Shown: positions 38,035 through 48,724, counted from the stretch's first letter. The stretch: 64,000 bases of DNA from an uncultured Shewanella sp. (GCF_947491715.1 NZ_CANLKR010000021.1:1-64000), one strand, 5' to 3'. Notes: a model not told the origin generated them from the letters alone. Numbers and translations are program-made.

Positions 38035-39402
38035 TCATTGGGTGAAGCCTAACACAGCTCGAGCTTCTCTTAAATCGAAATGCGCATCTACTTTCAAATA
38101 AGCCACCTTTTCTTCCAGCACCACCATGGCCTCCGCCACGCCCTTAAGGTTAGATAGCTCACCCGCCATTTTCTTAGCATCTTGTTTATTTTCGATATTA
38201 GCTTCAAGTGTATAAGATTTCAACATCACAGGCTTTTGCATGCCTATGGTCAGCAGCAACCAAACAATAATCAAAGCTGCTGCCGCAATAAACACGCCAC
38301 TCGCCCCCAAATATTGATAAGCCCCACCGCCAATCAAACCACCACAAAAGGCGCCTAAAAATTGACTAGTGGAATACACGCCCATGGCAGAACCTTTATC
38401 ACCCACAGGAGAGAATTTAGCAATCAAACTAGGCAAGGATGCTTCAAGATAATTAAAGCCTGTAAAGAACAAGACAATAGCAAGCATCAACACAGTTAAG
38501 TTATGAGAAAATGTCGCCATAGCTCCCAGTGACAAGAGCATGATCATCAAAGCAATTTGAAACATAGTTTTGGTATTATTACGCTTTACGCCGATAATAA
38601 TGAGCGGCACCATCAAGATAAATGAGCCAATAAAAGCCGGAAAATACAACATCCAATGTTTTTCTTTGACGAGCCCCGCATCCACTAAATCCAGCGGTAG
38701 AGCCACAAACACGGCGGTTAATACTAAATGCAAAATAAAAATACCCGCATCGAGCCTGATAAGCTGTCGATCCTTAAGCATAGCTTTTAACTTAGCAGGC
38801 ACCGCAAGCGTATCACCTTTAGGCGCATGAGAAATCGGGTTGGGCACCAATAAATGCACAATTAACATGCCGACAACGGCTAACCCTGCGGTCATATAAA
38901 ACAAGCCGGATAAACCAATATATTGGGCAACAATGGGCCCTACCAGCAAAGAAAGCGCAAAGGAAAAGCCAATACACATACCAATCACAGCCATAACTTT
39001 CGTTCGCTGCTCATCCCGCGTTAAATCGGCCGCTAAGGCTAACACAGCTGCCGCTATGGCACCGACACCTTGCAATGCTCGCCCCGCAACCACCCCATAG
39101 ATACTGTCAGCATTAGCCGCCAATAAACTGCCTAGCGCAAACACAAAGAGTCCAATAAGAATAATCGGCTTTCGGCCAAATTTATCTGATAGTATCCCCA
39201 TAGGAATTTGTAACATGGCTTGCGTTAAGCCGTAAGCGCCAATGGCAATTCCCACCCAAAGCGGCGAGAAGCCCGTCAAATTTTGTCCATAAAGAGCAAA
39301 TACTGGCATGATCATAAACAAGCCCATCATGCGTAAACCAAACACACTGGCTAAAGAAAATGCGACTGTTTTTTCAGTCTTTGAAAGTCCTGTACCGATC
39401 AT
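38035..39402 (-). CDS. MFS transporter with C-terminal ferredoxin-like domain (YajR-like)
   Basis: An inner-membrane 12-helix MFS protein of 455 residues. Motif A is GILSDKFGRKPIILIGL, and GVGAIAAAVLALAADLTRDEQ belongs to the drug-export type. After the last helix a small soluble domain of about 65 residues follows (LKGVAEAMVVLEEKVAYLKV), like the YAM domain of YajR. I chose the ATG at 39402 (AGGG 7 nt upstream) over that at 39426. The ssb-MFS order is as in Shewanella genomes, from memory. Substrate unknown. Confidence 0.87.
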   Translation of the reverse strand: MIGTGLSKTEKTVAFSLASVFGLRMMGLFMIMPVFALYGQNLTGFSPLWVGIAIGAYGLTQAMLQIPMGILSDKFGRKPIILIGLFVFALGSLLAANADSIYGVVAGRALQGVGAIAAAVLALAADLTRDEQRTKVMAVIGMCIGFSFALSLLVGPIVAQYIGLSGLFYMTAGLAVVGMLIVHLLVPNPISHAPKGDTLAVPAKLKAMLKDRQLIRLDAGIFILHLVLTAVFVALPLDLVDAGLVKEKHWMLYFPAFIGSFILMVPLIIIGVKRNNTKTMFQIALMIMLLSLGAMATFSHNLTVLMLAIVLFFTGFNYLEASLPSLIAKFSPVGDKGSAMGVYSTSQFLGAFCGGLIGGGAYQYLGASGVFIAAAALIIVWLLLTIGMQKPVMLKSYTLEANIENKQDAKKMAGELSNLKGVAEAMVVLEEKVAYLKVDAHFDLREARAVLGFTQ

Positions 39403-39691
39403 TACTCTGCCCTGATCATCAAACATAAATAATTTAGATCGCGCAGTTTATCATGAAGTTTTTCATTAACCCAAAAGTAAAGTCAGCTAAAGTTTAGCGA
39501 TTGTTACCTGTTCACCTGATACTTTTTTATCATTACCGTGCTTAACACTGTCAAACATTCATCTGCCGTACCAACATAAAAATAAAGCTTAATGGTTTAT
39601 TTTTATAATAGTTCTATTAATTTTATTCCATCTGCTTCAATGATGACTCATCAAAAAAAGCATCATAAGTTAAATATGATTAAGGAATAAC

Positions 39692-40000
39692 ATGCACACA
39701 ACAAGAATGATTAATCTCAGCTGGATTGGGCTACTAATGTCAATTTCATGTAGCTCATTTGCCAAAGAAACCACACTTATCACAATTGCTGATGCTAACA
39801 CATCACCTGCGGTATATATCGATCTCCCTTCCAAGGGCGATACAAACATTAACTTATTCGCTTCCACAATAAAGCTACCTGCGTATGATCAAAAAGTTAT
39901 TGCTGAGTTATTTCATATTGAGTCACTCCTATACCCAAACCACTTGAAGATGCAGGATTCAGCTGGAATTAAAACGCGTTTAGGCAAGGCATTGAGTTGA
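39692..40000 (+). CDS. Small secreted protein of unknown function, C-terminus supplied by a MITE
   Basis: The ATG at 39692 has a strong AAGGA 6 nt upstream. A signal peptide is evident (MINLSWIGLLMSISCSSFAKE, cut near residue 26). About 55 residues follow with no recognised family (TLITIADANTSPAVYIDLP). From about residue 80 on, codons come from the inserted element at 39930, so the native C-terminus has been replaced or the gene truncated. If the element were removed cleanly leaving one TA, a stop would follow almost at once (CTA TAG), so the native protein may have been about 80 residues. Confidence 0.5.
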   Translation: MHTTRMINLSWIGLLMSISCSSFAKETTLITIADANTSPAVYIDLPSKGDTNINLFASTIKLPAYDQKVIAELFHIESLLYPNHLKMQDSAGIKTRLGKALS

Positions 40001-40196
40001 GGGCTTAGTTATTCTAAGTTGATATTCAATAACGCAGAATAAAAGTGTTTTAAACCAGCCCGTTGGGAGTCCGTAAAAACGCTAACTTCTGCGTTGCATG
40101 ATCTCACAAGGCAATAAGCATTCTTTCACTAATGCGCCTTGAATTAAGCCTTTTTACGGGCTCTGAAAACATGCACTTTCAAGTGGTTTGGGTATA
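39930..40196. mobile_element. MITE-like element, 267 bp, with 25-bp terminal inverted repeats
   Basis: TATACCCAAACCACTTGAAG plus ATGCA (39930-39954) is repeated inverted at 40172-40196 with 23 of 25 positions matching. The interior has no coding potential. From memory, elements with ACCCAA-CACTTGAA ends occur in many copies in marine gammaproteobacteria, but I could not check this. The ends are flanked by TA-rich sequence, so the exact target duplication is uncertain. It separates a secreted ORF from a broken cytochrome c gene. Confidence 0.72.
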
Positions 40197-40546
40197 TAGT
40201 TTAACCTATGCGGCATCTAGTGATACACTAGCCTTAATCACACAAACTCGAGAGCAAGCCCATTATTCCTGTGCAGGATGTCACACAATTGACGGCAACC
40301 CTCCCATTACAGATAAATACAACAAGCAATCACCTAGGTTAGCTGGGAAAGATGTAAACTATGTAATGCGTCAGTTATTAGCCTTTCAGGCAGGAGAACG
40401 TCATACAGACGAAATGAAAGGCATTATGCAAGATTATTCCCACAGTGAAATTAATCACCAAAAAACTCTCACAAAGCGACATCAAAGAACTTGCCGCTTA
40501 TATCCAGGGTATGAGCCCCTCTTCTAACCTATTCGGTAAACAATAA
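40197..40546 (+). pseudogene. Disrupted c-type cytochrome gene
   Basis: The frame after the element reads YSLTYAASSD (the end of a signal peptide), then the haem motif CAGCHTIDG, then PRLAGKDVNYVMRQLLAFQAGERHTDEMKGIM, which is the class I c553/c4-type body. After an A6 run at 40460-40465 the true ending continues in a shifted frame: LSQSDIKELAAYIQGM, stopping at 40544-40546. Removing one A restores one continuous frame. The start and most of the signal peptide are missing, apparently cut by the 39930-40196 element. It is therefore a pseudogene unless slippage and a fortuitous start rescue it. Confidence 0.72.
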
Positions 40547-40552
40547 CAGCTC

Positions 40553-41683
40553 TTAATTCAGTACATCACTCAAGGCTTTAAGACAAAGACTGACATTTTC
40601 ACGTCGTGCGCCATACCCCATTAACCCGATGCGCCATGCTTTGCCAGCAAATGCGCCTAAGCCTGCACCAATTTCAAGGTTATAATCTTGCAATAAACGC
40701 TGACGCACCTGCGCATCATCAACGCCCTCAGGAATGAACACAGTATTGAGTTGTGGCAACCTCACATCTTCTTGCACCACAAACTTAAGGCCTAAGTTTT
40801 CTAGCCCCTGACGTAACACTAAGTGCTGCTCTTGATGTCGTTGCCATGCATTCTCTAAACCTTCTTCAGCGAGTAAACGCAAAGATTCATGCAGGGCATA
40901 CAAGGCATTAACCGGCGCAGTATGGTGATAGCTGCGTTTCCCTTCGCCACTCCAATAGCCCATGACTAAGCTTTGATCGAGAAACCAACTTTGTACGGGA
41001 CGCTTTCTGGCTTTCAATTTTTCCACCGCCGCAGCCGAGAAAGACACAGGTGACAAGCCTGGCACACAAGATAAACACTTTTGACTCCCCGCATAAATAG
41101 CATCTATGCCCCACTCATCGACTCTCAACTCCACTCCACCAAGTGATGTGACCGCATCTACTATGGTTAAACAATCATACTGTTTAGCAAGTGCACAAAG
41201 GGTTTTTGCATCAGACAAGGCCCCCGTTGACGTTTCCGCATGCACAAAAGCAACAAACTTGGCATCAGGATGAGCCTTAAGTGCAAGCTCAAGTGCATCG
41301 GCATCAACCGCTTCCCCCCACTCAGTATCCACCAGCACGGCGATAGCACCAATACGTTCGACATTTTGTCGCATACGTTCGCCAAACACACCATTGCGAC
41401 AAACAATCACTTTATCACCGGACTCCACCAAATTCACAAAACAGGTTTCCATGCCTGCTGAGCCCGGCGCCGATACGGCTAACGTCATACTGTTTGTGGT
41501 CTGAAAGGCATATTGAATTAATGCTTTGAGCTCATCCATCATGGCCACAAATAAAGGGTCAAGGTGCCCTATGGTCGGTTTAGCTTGCGCGGCTAACACT
41601 TGCGGAGAGACATCGGAAGGACCTGGGCCCATCAACACACGTTGAGGCGGAAAAAAAGGCTGAACAGTCGGAGCAACTAACAT
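40553..41683 (-). CDS. Class V aminotransferase, alanine-glyoxylate/serine-pyruvate type
   Basis: A 376-residue PLP enzyme that probably moves amino groups between alanine or serine and glyoxylate/pyruvate. Seen: N-terminal MGPGPSDVSPQVLAAQ, VSAPGSAGMETCFVNLVESGD, HAETSTGA, VDAVTSLGGVELRVDEWGID, and the PLP Lys at about 202 in YAGSQKCLSCVPGLSPVSFS. These are signatures of the AGXT family. The gene lies near ilvA with a secreted-protein gene between; in Shewanella a similar gene sits next to ilvA, from memory. Confidence 0.9.
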   Translation of the reverse strand: MLVAPTVQPFFPPQRVLMGPGPSDVSPQVLAAQAKPTIGHLDPLFVAMMDELKALIQYAFQTTNSMTLAVSAPGSAGMETCFVNLVESGDKVIVCRNGVFGERMRQNVERIGAIAVLVDTEWGEAVDADALELALKAHPDAKFVAFVHAETSTGALSDAKTLCALAKQYDCLTIVDAVTSLGGVELRVDEWGIDAIYAGSQKCLSCVPGLSPVSFSAAAVEKLKARKRPVQSWFLDQSLVMGYWSGEGKRSYHHTAPVNALYALHESLRLLAEEGLENAWQRHQEQHLVLRQGLENLGLKFVVQEDVRLPQLNTVFIPEGVDDAQVRQRLLQDYNLEIGAGLGAFAGKAWRIGLMGYGARRENVSLCLKALSDVLN

Positions 41684-41887
41684 GATATTTCCTTATAAAA
41701 ACAAAACAACAAACACTAAAACAGAAAAATAACTGACACACAAAATAGCAAGCCAATAACATACCATAAGCTTAAAAAAGAATCATACTCATATAATAAT
41801 CATCACTCTCCTCCATAACTTGTCACTAAAGAGTTAATTATTGTTATAATTTTAAGAAGACTTTTTAAACAGGCAACTAGAACAATT

Positions 41888-42214
41888 ATGAAGATCAAAA
41901 AGGTATTGGCAGTGGTTGCATTCAGTTTACTCTTCTCCAGCAATGCTGGTGCGAGCGACTGGGTTACAATCACAGATATGAGTCAATTAAAATACCAAAT
42001 TAAAGACGGACAAGTATGGCTACGAAATGTGAATGAGTTTAATGAGTCATGGCTAGGATGCTGTTACGCCTATTATATCGATATCACTGCTGACGAAGGT
42101 AAGGCCATTTGGTCTGCCATGCTAGCACAAATGGCCATGGGAAAACCCTATAATATAGGCGTGGTTGATAAAAGCGTTAATGGCTCAAAAATCATAATGT
42201 CAGGTAATTGGTAA
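41888..42214 (+). CDS. Small secreted protein, family unknown
   Basis: A 108-residue protein with a clear signal peptide (MKIKKVLAVVAFSLLFSSNAGA, cut near residue 22). The mature part of about 85 residues has one vicinal Cys pair (WLGCCYAYYIDITADEGKAI), rich in Trp/Tyr, and ends SKIIMSGNW. No family is recognised. GKAIWSAMLAQMAMGKP looks like the helix of small secreted proteins seen beside secretion systems in marine bacteria, a loose resemblance only. It is divergent from the aminotransferase gene and followed by a strong terminator. Confidence 0.65.
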   Translation: MKIKKVLAVVAFSLLFSSNAGASDWVTITDMSQLKYQIKDGQVWLRNVNEFNESWLGCCYAYYIDITADEGKAIWSAMLAQMAMGKPYNIGVVDKSVNGSKIIMSGNW

Positions 42215-42245
42215 ATTATCTCGTTCATCCAAGTCACAATCAGAG

Positions 42246-42281
42246 AAAAAAGCCATGCTGAATATTCAGCATGGCTTTTTT
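42246..42281. terminator. Bidirectional intrinsic terminator
   Basis: A perfect palindrome of 36 bp: A6, then GCCATGCTGAAT, its exact complement, then T6 (42246-42281). It lies between the convergent ends of the secreted-protein gene and ilvA, serving both. Confidence 0.92.
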
Positions 42282-42302
42282 TTCTCTATCCTATCCCTTC
42301 AC

Positions 42303-43847
42303 TCAATTGGTCAAAAACAACTGATAAGCGGGGTTATGGGTTTCTTCTTTATACTCAAAACCTAATTTATTCAAAAATTGCTGAAAAGCCAAATTGTCCG
42401 TTTCAGGCACTTCGAAGCCTGCTAAGACGCGCCCAAAGGCCGCACCATGGTTGCGATAATGAAACAGGGTAATATTCCACTGGCTTTTTAGTGTGGTAAG
42501 AAATTGAAACAGAGCGCCTGGATGCTCTGGAAACTCGAAACAAAACAAACGCTCAGTGAGCCTTTCTGAAGGATGACCGCCCACCATATAACGCACATGC
42601 AATTTTGCAGTTTCATCCATGGATAGATCTTGCACACCAAAGCCTTCATTTTCCAAGTTAGCCACAATACCATCAAGCTCACTTTGTCCTGAAGACAGTT
42701 TAATCCCCGCAAACACCACCGCCTTATCTCGGCTGTTGAAACGGTAATTAAATTCGGTCATGACACGTTTTTCAAGGAGTTCACAAAAACGCAAAAAGAT
42801 CCCTGGCTTTTCAGGCACTCGCACCGCTAAAATCGCTTCTTTTTGTTCGCCCAGCTCACAGCGTTCAGAGACATAACGTAAACTGTGAAAATTCACATTG
42901 GCGCCACTTAAAATTGCCGCGACTTTTTCCCCTTTGCCGCTATCACCGACATGCTTTTTTAGCCCCGCCAATGATAACGCCCCCGCAGGCTCGGCAATGG
43001 CGCGAGTATCTTCGAAAATGTCTTTCAATGCGGCGCAAATTTCATCGGAAGAAACCGTGATCACCTCATCCACATATTCACGGGCCAGTCTAAAAGGCTC
43101 TGCACCAATCTGCTTAACCGCCACGCCATCGGCAAACAGTCCGACTTTATCTAACACCACACGCTCACCAGCATCCAGCGCAGCTTTCAAACAAGCCGAA
43201 TCTTCGGGTTCAACACCGATGATCTTCACTTGTGGCATCACCGCTTTATAATAAGCGGCAATACCTGCGATTAATCCACCACCGCCCACAGGCACAAAAA
43301 TGGTTTCTAAGTCTCGTTGCTGCTGTAACATTTCTTGCGCAATCGTGCCTTGACCCGCAATGACCGCTTCATCATCAAAAGGTGCCACGTATACTCGCCC
43401 CTGGGTTTTTGCTAAATGCTGTGCATGAGCATTGGCCATATCAAAAGCTTGACCATGTAATACAACCTCTCCCCCTAAACGGCGCACCGCATCCACTTTA
43501 ATATCTGGCGTGGTTTCCGGCATCACAATCACCGCACTAATGCCTCTTGCTACTGCTGACATAGCCACGCCTTGAGCATGATTTCCCGCAGAGGCACAGA
43601 CAACACCACACTGACACTCATCTGCGGTTAATTCAGCAATCTTGTTATAAGCACCGCGTAGTTTAAACGAATGCACTGGCTGTAAATCTTCTCGCTTTAA
43701 GAAAACCTGGCAACCTAAACGCGCAGACAGCTTATTTAAACTCGATAATGGCGTCACTTTAGCCACGTCATAAACAGAGCTTAATAAAATTTTCTGTAGA
43801 TAATATTGCGCCAATTCCAGTTGTGATTGTGAAGCTAATGCGAGCAT
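42303..43847 (-). CDS. ilvA: Biosynthetic threonine ammonia-lyase IlvA
   Basis: PLP enzyme that deaminates threonine to 2-oxobutanoate, the first step to isoleucine. 514 residues from the ATG at 43847 (AGG 6 nt upstream); a TTG at 43859 is less likely. The PLP Lys is in PVHSFKLRGAYN (about residue 62), the glycine loop is VPVGGGGLIAG, and CASAGNHAQGVA is present. Two C-terminal ACT-type regulatory domains (about 325-514) mark the feedback-inhibited biosynthetic form rather than the catabolic TdcB. Last gene of the ilv operon. Confidence 0.96.
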   Translation of the reverse strand: MLALASQSQLELAQYYLQKILLSSVYDVAKVTPLSSLNKLSARLGCQVFLKREDLQPVHSFKLRGAYNKIAELTADECQCGVVCASAGNHAQGVAMSAVARGISAVIVMPETTPDIKVDAVRRLGGEVVLHGQAFDMANAHAQHLAKTQGRVYVAPFDDEAVIAGQGTIAQEMLQQQRDLETIFVPVGGGGLIAGIAAYYKAVMPQVKIIGVEPEDSACLKAALDAGERVVLDKVGLFADGVAVKQIGAEPFRLAREYVDEVITVSSDEICAALKDIFEDTRAIAEPAGALSLAGLKKHVGDSGKGEKVAAILSGANVNFHSLRYVSERCELGEQKEAILAVRVPEKPGIFLRFCELLEKRVMTEFNYRFNSRDKAVVFAGIKLSSGQSELDGIVANLENEGFGVQDLSMDETAKLHVRYMVGGHPSERLTERLFCFEFPEHPGALFQFLTTLKSQWNITLFHYRNHGAAFGRVLAGFEVPETDNLAFQQFLNKLGFEYKEETHNPAYQLFLTN

Positions 43848-43896
43848 ATCAAACCTCAATGACAGGGCTTAAACTTGCCCTATCTCAGATAAAAAA

Positions 43897-45741
43897 CTAC
43901 AGCTTAGTGAGATCCCGTACCGCGCCTTTATCGGCACTGGTCGCGAGTAACGCATAAGCTTTTAACGCTGACGAAACCTGTCTAACACGACCAACGGGTT
44001 TCCAAGCATCTTTTCCTCGACCTTCCATCGCATCACGGCGAGCGTTAAGCTCATCATCACTAATGGCTAATTTAATCGAGCGTGCAGGAATATCGATTTC
44101 AATGCGATCCCCTGTTTCCACTAACCCTATGGTGCCACCCGCTGCCGCTTCAGGCGAAACATGACCAATAGACAAACCTGACGTGCCGCCAGAAAAACGC
44201 CCATCGGTAATAAGTGCACAAGCCTTACCCAAACCGCGAGATTTTAAATAACTGGTAGGATAGAGCATTTCTTGCATGCCAGGTCCACCTTTAGGGCCTT
44301 CATAGCGAATGACCACCACATCACCGGCAACCACTTCTCCACCTAAAATCCCGGCCACCGCATCGTCTTGACTCTCATACACTCGTGCCGTGCCGACAAA
44401 GGTATGGTTTTCTTCATCCACTCCAGCGGTTTTCACAATGCAGCCGTCAAGGGCAATATTTCCAGACAATACCGCTAGACCCCCTTCTTGACTAAAGGCA
44501 AATTCCCGTGTGCGAATACAGCCCCCTTCACGGTCAATATCAAGGCTTGCCCAGCGACAACTTTGACTGAAAGCTTGCGTCGTTGGGATCCCAGCAGGGC
44601 CTGCTGAGAAGAATTTGTGTACGGCCGCATCTTCACTTTGCGCTACATCATATTTAGCCAATACTGCTTTTAACGTATCACCTGCCACATGGGGTACTTC
44701 ATTATGCAGCAACCCAGCTCTATCAAGCTCACCTAAAATCCCCATCACTCCACCAGCACGATGTACATCTTCCATATGATATTCAGGTGTTGACGGCGCA
44801 ACTTTACAAAGGTGAGGCACAAGACGTGATAATCTATCGATGTCATCCATGGTAAAGTCTACTTCAGCTTCACGCGCTGCGGCCAGTAAATGTAATACCG
44901 TATTGCTTGAGCCTCCCATGGCAATATCCAGTGTCATCGCATTTTCAAAGGCTTTAAAACTGGCAATATTACGGGGCAATGCGGAGACATCATCATGTTT
45001 GTAATAACGCGTCGTTAAATCCATCACCCGTCTGCCAGCCTCTAAAAATAACTCCCGGCGATCGGCGTGAGTGGCCAACATAGAGCCATTACCCGGCAGC
45101 GACAACCCTAAGGCTTCTGTTAAACAGTTCATTGAATTTGCTGTAAACATTCCCGAGCAAGAACCACAGGTTGGGCAAGCACTGCGTTCGATTTTTTCGC
45201 TATCTTCATCTGACACACGATCGTCCGCACCCGCCACCATCGCATCCACCAAATCAAGTTTGATGATATTATCAGACAACTTAGTCTTACCCGCTTCCAT
45301 CGGTCCACCGGACACAAACACCACAGGAATATTAAGCCTTAAAGCAGCCATCAACATACCGGGCGTGATCTTATCGCAGTTTGAAATACACACTAAAGCA
45401 TCTGCGCAATGCGCATTAACCATGTACTCGACACTATCGGCAATCAATTCCCGTGAAGGCAAGCTGTACAGCATGCCGCCATGACCCATAGCAATACCAT
45501 CGTCAACAGCAATCGTATTGAATTCCTTAGCAATACCTCCTGCTTCTTCGATGGCACCAGCCACTAACGAGCCCATGTCTTTTAAATGCACATGCCCTGG
45601 AACAAATTGCGTGAAAGAATTAGAAATAGCGATGATCGGCTTACCGAAATCGTTATCTTTTACACCCGTTGCGCGCCAGAGTGCACGAGCACCCGCCATG
45701 TTACGGCCTTCGGTACTGGTAGCTGAACGTAATTTTGGCAT
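43897..45741 (-). CDS. ilvD: Dihydroxy-acid dehydratase IlvD
   Basis: Iron-sulfur enzyme of the common isoleucine/valine pathway, converting dihydroxy acids to 2-oxo acids. 614 residues. Cluster-binding cysteines are seen in [13 protein letters not shown] and [20 protein letters not shown]. The conserved [17 protein letters not shown] and [16 protein letters not shown] (catalytic Ser region) are present. Fourth biosynthetic gene of the operon, 117 bp after ilvE, 49 bp before ilvA. Confidence 0.97.
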   Translation of the reverse strand: MPKLRSATSTEGRNMAGARALWRATGVKDNDFGKPIIAISNSFTQFVPGHVHLKDMGSLVAGAIEEAGGIAKEFNTIAVDDGIAMGHGGMLYSLPSRELIADSVEYMVNAHCADALVCISNCDKITPGMLMAALRLNIPVVFVSGGPMEAGKTKLSDNIIKLDLVDAMVAGADDRVSDEDSEKIERSACPTCGSCSGMFTANSMNCLTEALGLSLPGNGSMLATHADRRELFLEAGRRVMDLTTRYYKHDDVSALPRNIASFKAFENAMTLDIAMGGSSNTVLHLLAAAREAEVDFTMDDIDRLSRLVPHLCKVAPSTPEYHMEDVHRAGGVMGILGELDRAGLLHNEVPHVAGDTLKAVLAKYDVAQSEDAAVHKFFSAGPAGIPTTQAFSQSCRWASLDIDREGGCIRTREFAFSQEGGLAVLSGNIALDGCIVKTAGVDEENHTFVGTARVYESQDDAVAGILGGEVVAGDVVVIRYEGPKGGPGMQEMLYPTSYLKSRGLGKACALITDGRFSGGTSGLSIGHVSPEAAAGGTIGLVETGDRIEIDIPARSIKLAISDDELNARRDAMEGRGKDAWKPVGRVRQVSSALKAYALLATSADKGAVRDLTKL

Positions 45742-45858
45742 TGCGATTGTCCTATCTTTGAGAAAAATAGCCCTATATTGTTAATGGACTATAACTCTTA
45801 TATCAATAACGCTAAAACGGCTATGCTAAAAACAGCCAACTTTAGCCACGACTCATTC

Positions 45859-46785
45859 TCATTTCAAAGGCTCTAACCAGCCCCATTTGTCTTTTGTCTC
45901 TCCAGTAAATAAACCAAAGAAGCTATGTTGGACTTTTTTGGTGATGGGCCCACGATGACCTTCACCAATCTCAATTCTATCGACACTGCGCACAGGTACA
46001 ATTTCAGCAGCTGTGCCCGTCATAAAGATTTCATCAGCAAGATAGAGAAACTCACGGGACATGGCTTCTTCAACCACGTCATAACCCATATCTCTTGCCA
46101 GAACCATAATGGTGTCGCGAGTCAGTCCCATCAAAATAGCAGCGGTGGCTGGTGGGGTGTAAATTTTGTTTTTCTTCACCACAAATAAATTGGCACCCGC
46201 CCCTTCACTCACTAGACCGTTAGTATCCAGCGCAATGCCTTCATCAAAACCATTACGCTTGGCTTCTGTAGAGATTTGCAGCGATGACAAATAATTGCCA
46301 CCCGCTTTAGCACCTGTCGGAATAGTATTGGCCGCTAAGCGATTCCAAGACGTAACAGCCACATCAACGCCGGCTTCCATGCTATCTTCACCTAAATAGG
46401 CACCCCACGGAAAACCAGCAACCAACAAATCACAAACCGCATCTTTCGGCGGTGTGATCCCCATGCCCACATCACCATAAAACGCCAAAGGACGAATATA
46501 AGCACTGGTTAAGTCATTCTTAAGCACACTATCGGTACAAGCTTGCATCACCTCGTCAAAAGTATAGGGAATAGGCATACGATAAATTTTTGCAGAATCA
46601 AATAAACGCTGCACATGATCCGTTAATCGAAAACCCGCTGGCCCCAAGTGCGTGTCATAAACACGTATGCCTTCAAATACAGAGGTTCCGTAGTGCAACG
46701 CATGAGACATGACATGTACTTTTGCATTCGCCCAAGGCATGATTGCACCATTAAACCAAATATACTCTGCTGTTTTTGCGGCCAT
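45859..46785 (-). CDS. ilvE: Branched-chain amino acid aminotransferase IlvE
   Basis: Final step of valine, isoleucine and leucine synthesis. 308 residues, fold IV PLP enzyme. It shows MSHALHYGTSVFEGIRVY, the PLP Lys (about 160) in GAKAGGNYLSSLQ, DTNGLVSEGAGANLFVV and LYLADEIFMTGTAAEIVPVR. It follows ilvM by 11 bp, giving the E. coli order G-M-E-D-A. As I recall, Shewanella genomes usually keep ilvE elsewhere, so its presence here is notable. Confidence 0.96.
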   Translation of the reverse strand: MAAKTAEYIWFNGAIMPWANAKVHVMSHALHYGTSVFEGIRVYDTHLGPAGFRLTDHVQRLFDSAKIYRMPIPYTFDEVMQACTDSVLKNDLTSAYIRPLAFYGDVGMGITPPKDAVCDLLVAGFPWGAYLGEDSMEAGVDVAVTSWNRLAANTIPTGAKAGGNYLSSLQISTEAKRNGFDEGIALDTNGLVSEGAGANLFVVKKNKIYTPPATAAILMGLTRDTIMVLARDMGYDVVEEAMSREFLYLADEIFMTGTAAEIVPVRSVDRIEIGEGHRGPITKKVQHSFFGLFTGETKDKWGWLEPLK

Positions 46786-46796
46786 TATTTTTTTCC

Positions 46797-47054
46797 TTAT
46801 ACCCTAGCAAGTTTGTTTTCTGTCTGAGACGGCAATGCTTGACAGTCAAGCACGTCAATCAACTTATCCAGTTGATTACTAAGTAATGTAATTGCCCGCT
46901 CACTCTCTACGACTACATTCACCATACTAGTCTCATTTTCATGGACTTGCATGTTCATACTCATCACCTTAAACCCGCGATGACGAATAACTCTTAACAC
47001 ACGCTCTAATACTTCTGCACGTTGGTGTACTGTTAAAATCATGTCGTAGATCAT
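46797..47054 (-). CDS. ilvM: Acetolactate synthase isozyme II small subunit IlvM
   Basis: An 85-residue ACT-type regulatory subunit of acetolactate synthase II. The ATG at 47054 overlaps the ilvG stop by 4 nt (ATGA); the longer frame upstream is inside ilvG and is not used. Seen: [20 protein letters not shown] then [20 protein letters not shown], the ACT fold. Co-translation with ilvG ensures stoichiometry. Confidence 0.93.
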   Translation of the reverse strand: MIYDMILTVHQRAEVLERVLRVIRHRGFKVMSMNMQVHENETSMVNVVVESERAITLLSNQLDKLIDVLDCQALPSQTENKLARV

Positions 47055-48724
47055 ATTTGCGTCTCCGTTCCATCCATCATATTGTGATTCGCCGCCCCAG
47101 GCGGCACTAAAGGCCAAACATTATGTGCATCATCAATAGCGACATGTAATAAAAAAGCCCCTTTTGCATTCAACATTTCATCCAGCCCCGATTCAACTTC
47201 GCTTGCCTTATCAATGCTGCGACCGGGAATATCAAATGCCGACGCTAAACGCACAAAATCAGGGTTATCAGATAAATCGGTTTCACTATAACGCTCTTCA
47301 AAAAAAAGTTGTTGCCATTGCTTCACCATGCCCAACTTTTGATTATCAATAAGCAATATTTTAACGGGGATTTGTTTGCGTTTAAGGGTTGCTAGCTCTT
47401 GCACATTCATCATAAAAGAGCCATCCCCAGACACAGCAACCACTGTTGCATTCGGGCGACTGACTTTGGCGCCAATAGCGGCAGGCAAACCAAAGCCCAT
47501 AGTGCCAAGTCCACCACTGGACAAATGATTCTCAGGTCTATCAAACCACATATGCTGAGCAACCCACATTTGGTGTTGACCCACATCACAACTCACAACA
47601 CTGTCTTTAGGCAATTTTTGCGCTAAGCGCCTTAGCATTGCAGGGGCGTAAATCAGCTCACCTGGGCAATCATAATCTCGCTCATGAGTCACTTGCAGCT
47701 GCTTAACTTCATCCCGCCATGCATCAATAGCTAATGGTTGACTAATAGCAGGTAAGACTTCACGTAAATCACTGGCAATTGCCACATCCGCTGCCCGTAA
47801 TTTACCCAATTCTGCTGCATCGATATCTAAATGAAGCACTTTTGCCTTATTGGCAAAACACGACAAACGTCCTGTGACACGATCATCAAACCTTGCACCA
47901 ACCACCACCAATAAATCACTTTCTTGCACAGCAATATTCGCCTCTTTAGAACCATGCATACCCAGCATGCCTAAATAGCCCGGCGTATCAATAGTAATGC
48001 TACCCAGTCCTTTCAACGTCGAAACGGAAGGCATACCAGTGACATCGATGAAATCACGTAATTGGCTCACGGCATTTGCCATGCCCACACCACCACCAGC
48101 ATAAATAATAGGCTTTTTTGCCTCTTGTAATAACGCTTTTGCCGCAAGAATATCGGCATCTAGATGCCAAGGCTCTGGCAAAACGGCATGTAGAGGGGTT
48201 TTATATTCAAGCATAGCCACTTGAATATCTTTAGGAATATCGACTAAAACGGGACCTGGACGACCCGAGGCGGCAATTTCAAATGCTTGATACAATGTCG
48301 GAATAAGTTCATCTATATGGGTCACCATGAAGCTGTGTTTCGTACAAGACAGTGACATGCCGAGCATATCAATCTCTTGAAAGGCATCGGTACCAATCAG
48401 GTGATTAGGCACTTGACCAGTTATCGCCACCATAGGCACAGAGTCGAGTAATGCATCCGCTAAAGTCGTGACAAGATTTGTTGCACCGGGACCTGAAGTC
48501 GCAAAACACACGCCTATTCGTCCACTGGCTCTAGCATACCCTAATGCCGCAAAAGCCGCCCCTTGTTCATGCCGACTTAACAGGTGCTCAACAGAACTGC
48601 CATGAAGCGCATCATAGAGCGGCATAATGGCTCCACCAGGATAACCAAATATTGTATTCACACCGTGGGCGACTAATACTTTAATCACCGCATCAGCACC
48701 GCGAATTTTCTGCCCTTGTCCCAT
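47051..48724 (-). CDS. ilvG: Acetolactate synthase II large subunit IlvG
   Basis: ThDP/FAD enzyme condensing pyruvate with pyruvate or 2-oxobutanoate. 557 residues, full length, unlike the frameshifted ilvG of E. coli K-12. It has the catalytic Glu region [38 protein letters not shown], the FAD-domain [16 protein letters not shown], and the ThDP motif [18 protein letters not shown] with [15 protein letters not shown]. First structural gene of the operon, behind the ilvL attenuator. Confidence 0.96.
   Translation of the reverse strand: MGQGQKIRGADAVIKVLVAHGVNTIFGYPGGAIMPLYDALHGSSVEHLLSRHEQGAAFAALGYARASGRIGVCFATSGPGATNLVTTLADALLDSVPMVAITGQVPNHLIGTDAFQEIDMLGMSLSCTKHSFMVTHIDELIPTLYQAFEIAASGRPGPVLVDIPKDIQVAMLEYKTPLHAVLPEPWHLDADILAAKALLQEAKKPIIYAGGGVGMANAVSQLRDFIDVTGMPSVSTLKGLGSITIDTPGYLGMLGMHGSKEANIAVQESDLLVVVGARFDDRVTGRLSCFANKAKVLHLDIDAAELGKLRAADVAIASDLREVLPAISQPLAIDAWRDEVKQLQVTHERDYDCPGELIYAPAMLRRLAQKLPKDSVVSCDVGQHQMWVAQHMWFDRPENHLSSGGLGTMGFGLPAAIGAKVSRPNATVVAVSGDGSFMMNVQELATLKRKQIPVKILLIDNQKLGMVKQWQQLFFEERYSETDLSDNPDFVRLASAFDIPGRSIDKASEVESGLDEMLNAKGAFLLHVAIDDAHNVWPLVPPGAANHNMMDGTETQI

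Noticed and set aside
39692-39930. Secreted ORF as a DUF1525-type conjugative-element protein
   Set aside because: Only a loose resemblance in the first 40 mature residues and no other conjugation genes nearby.
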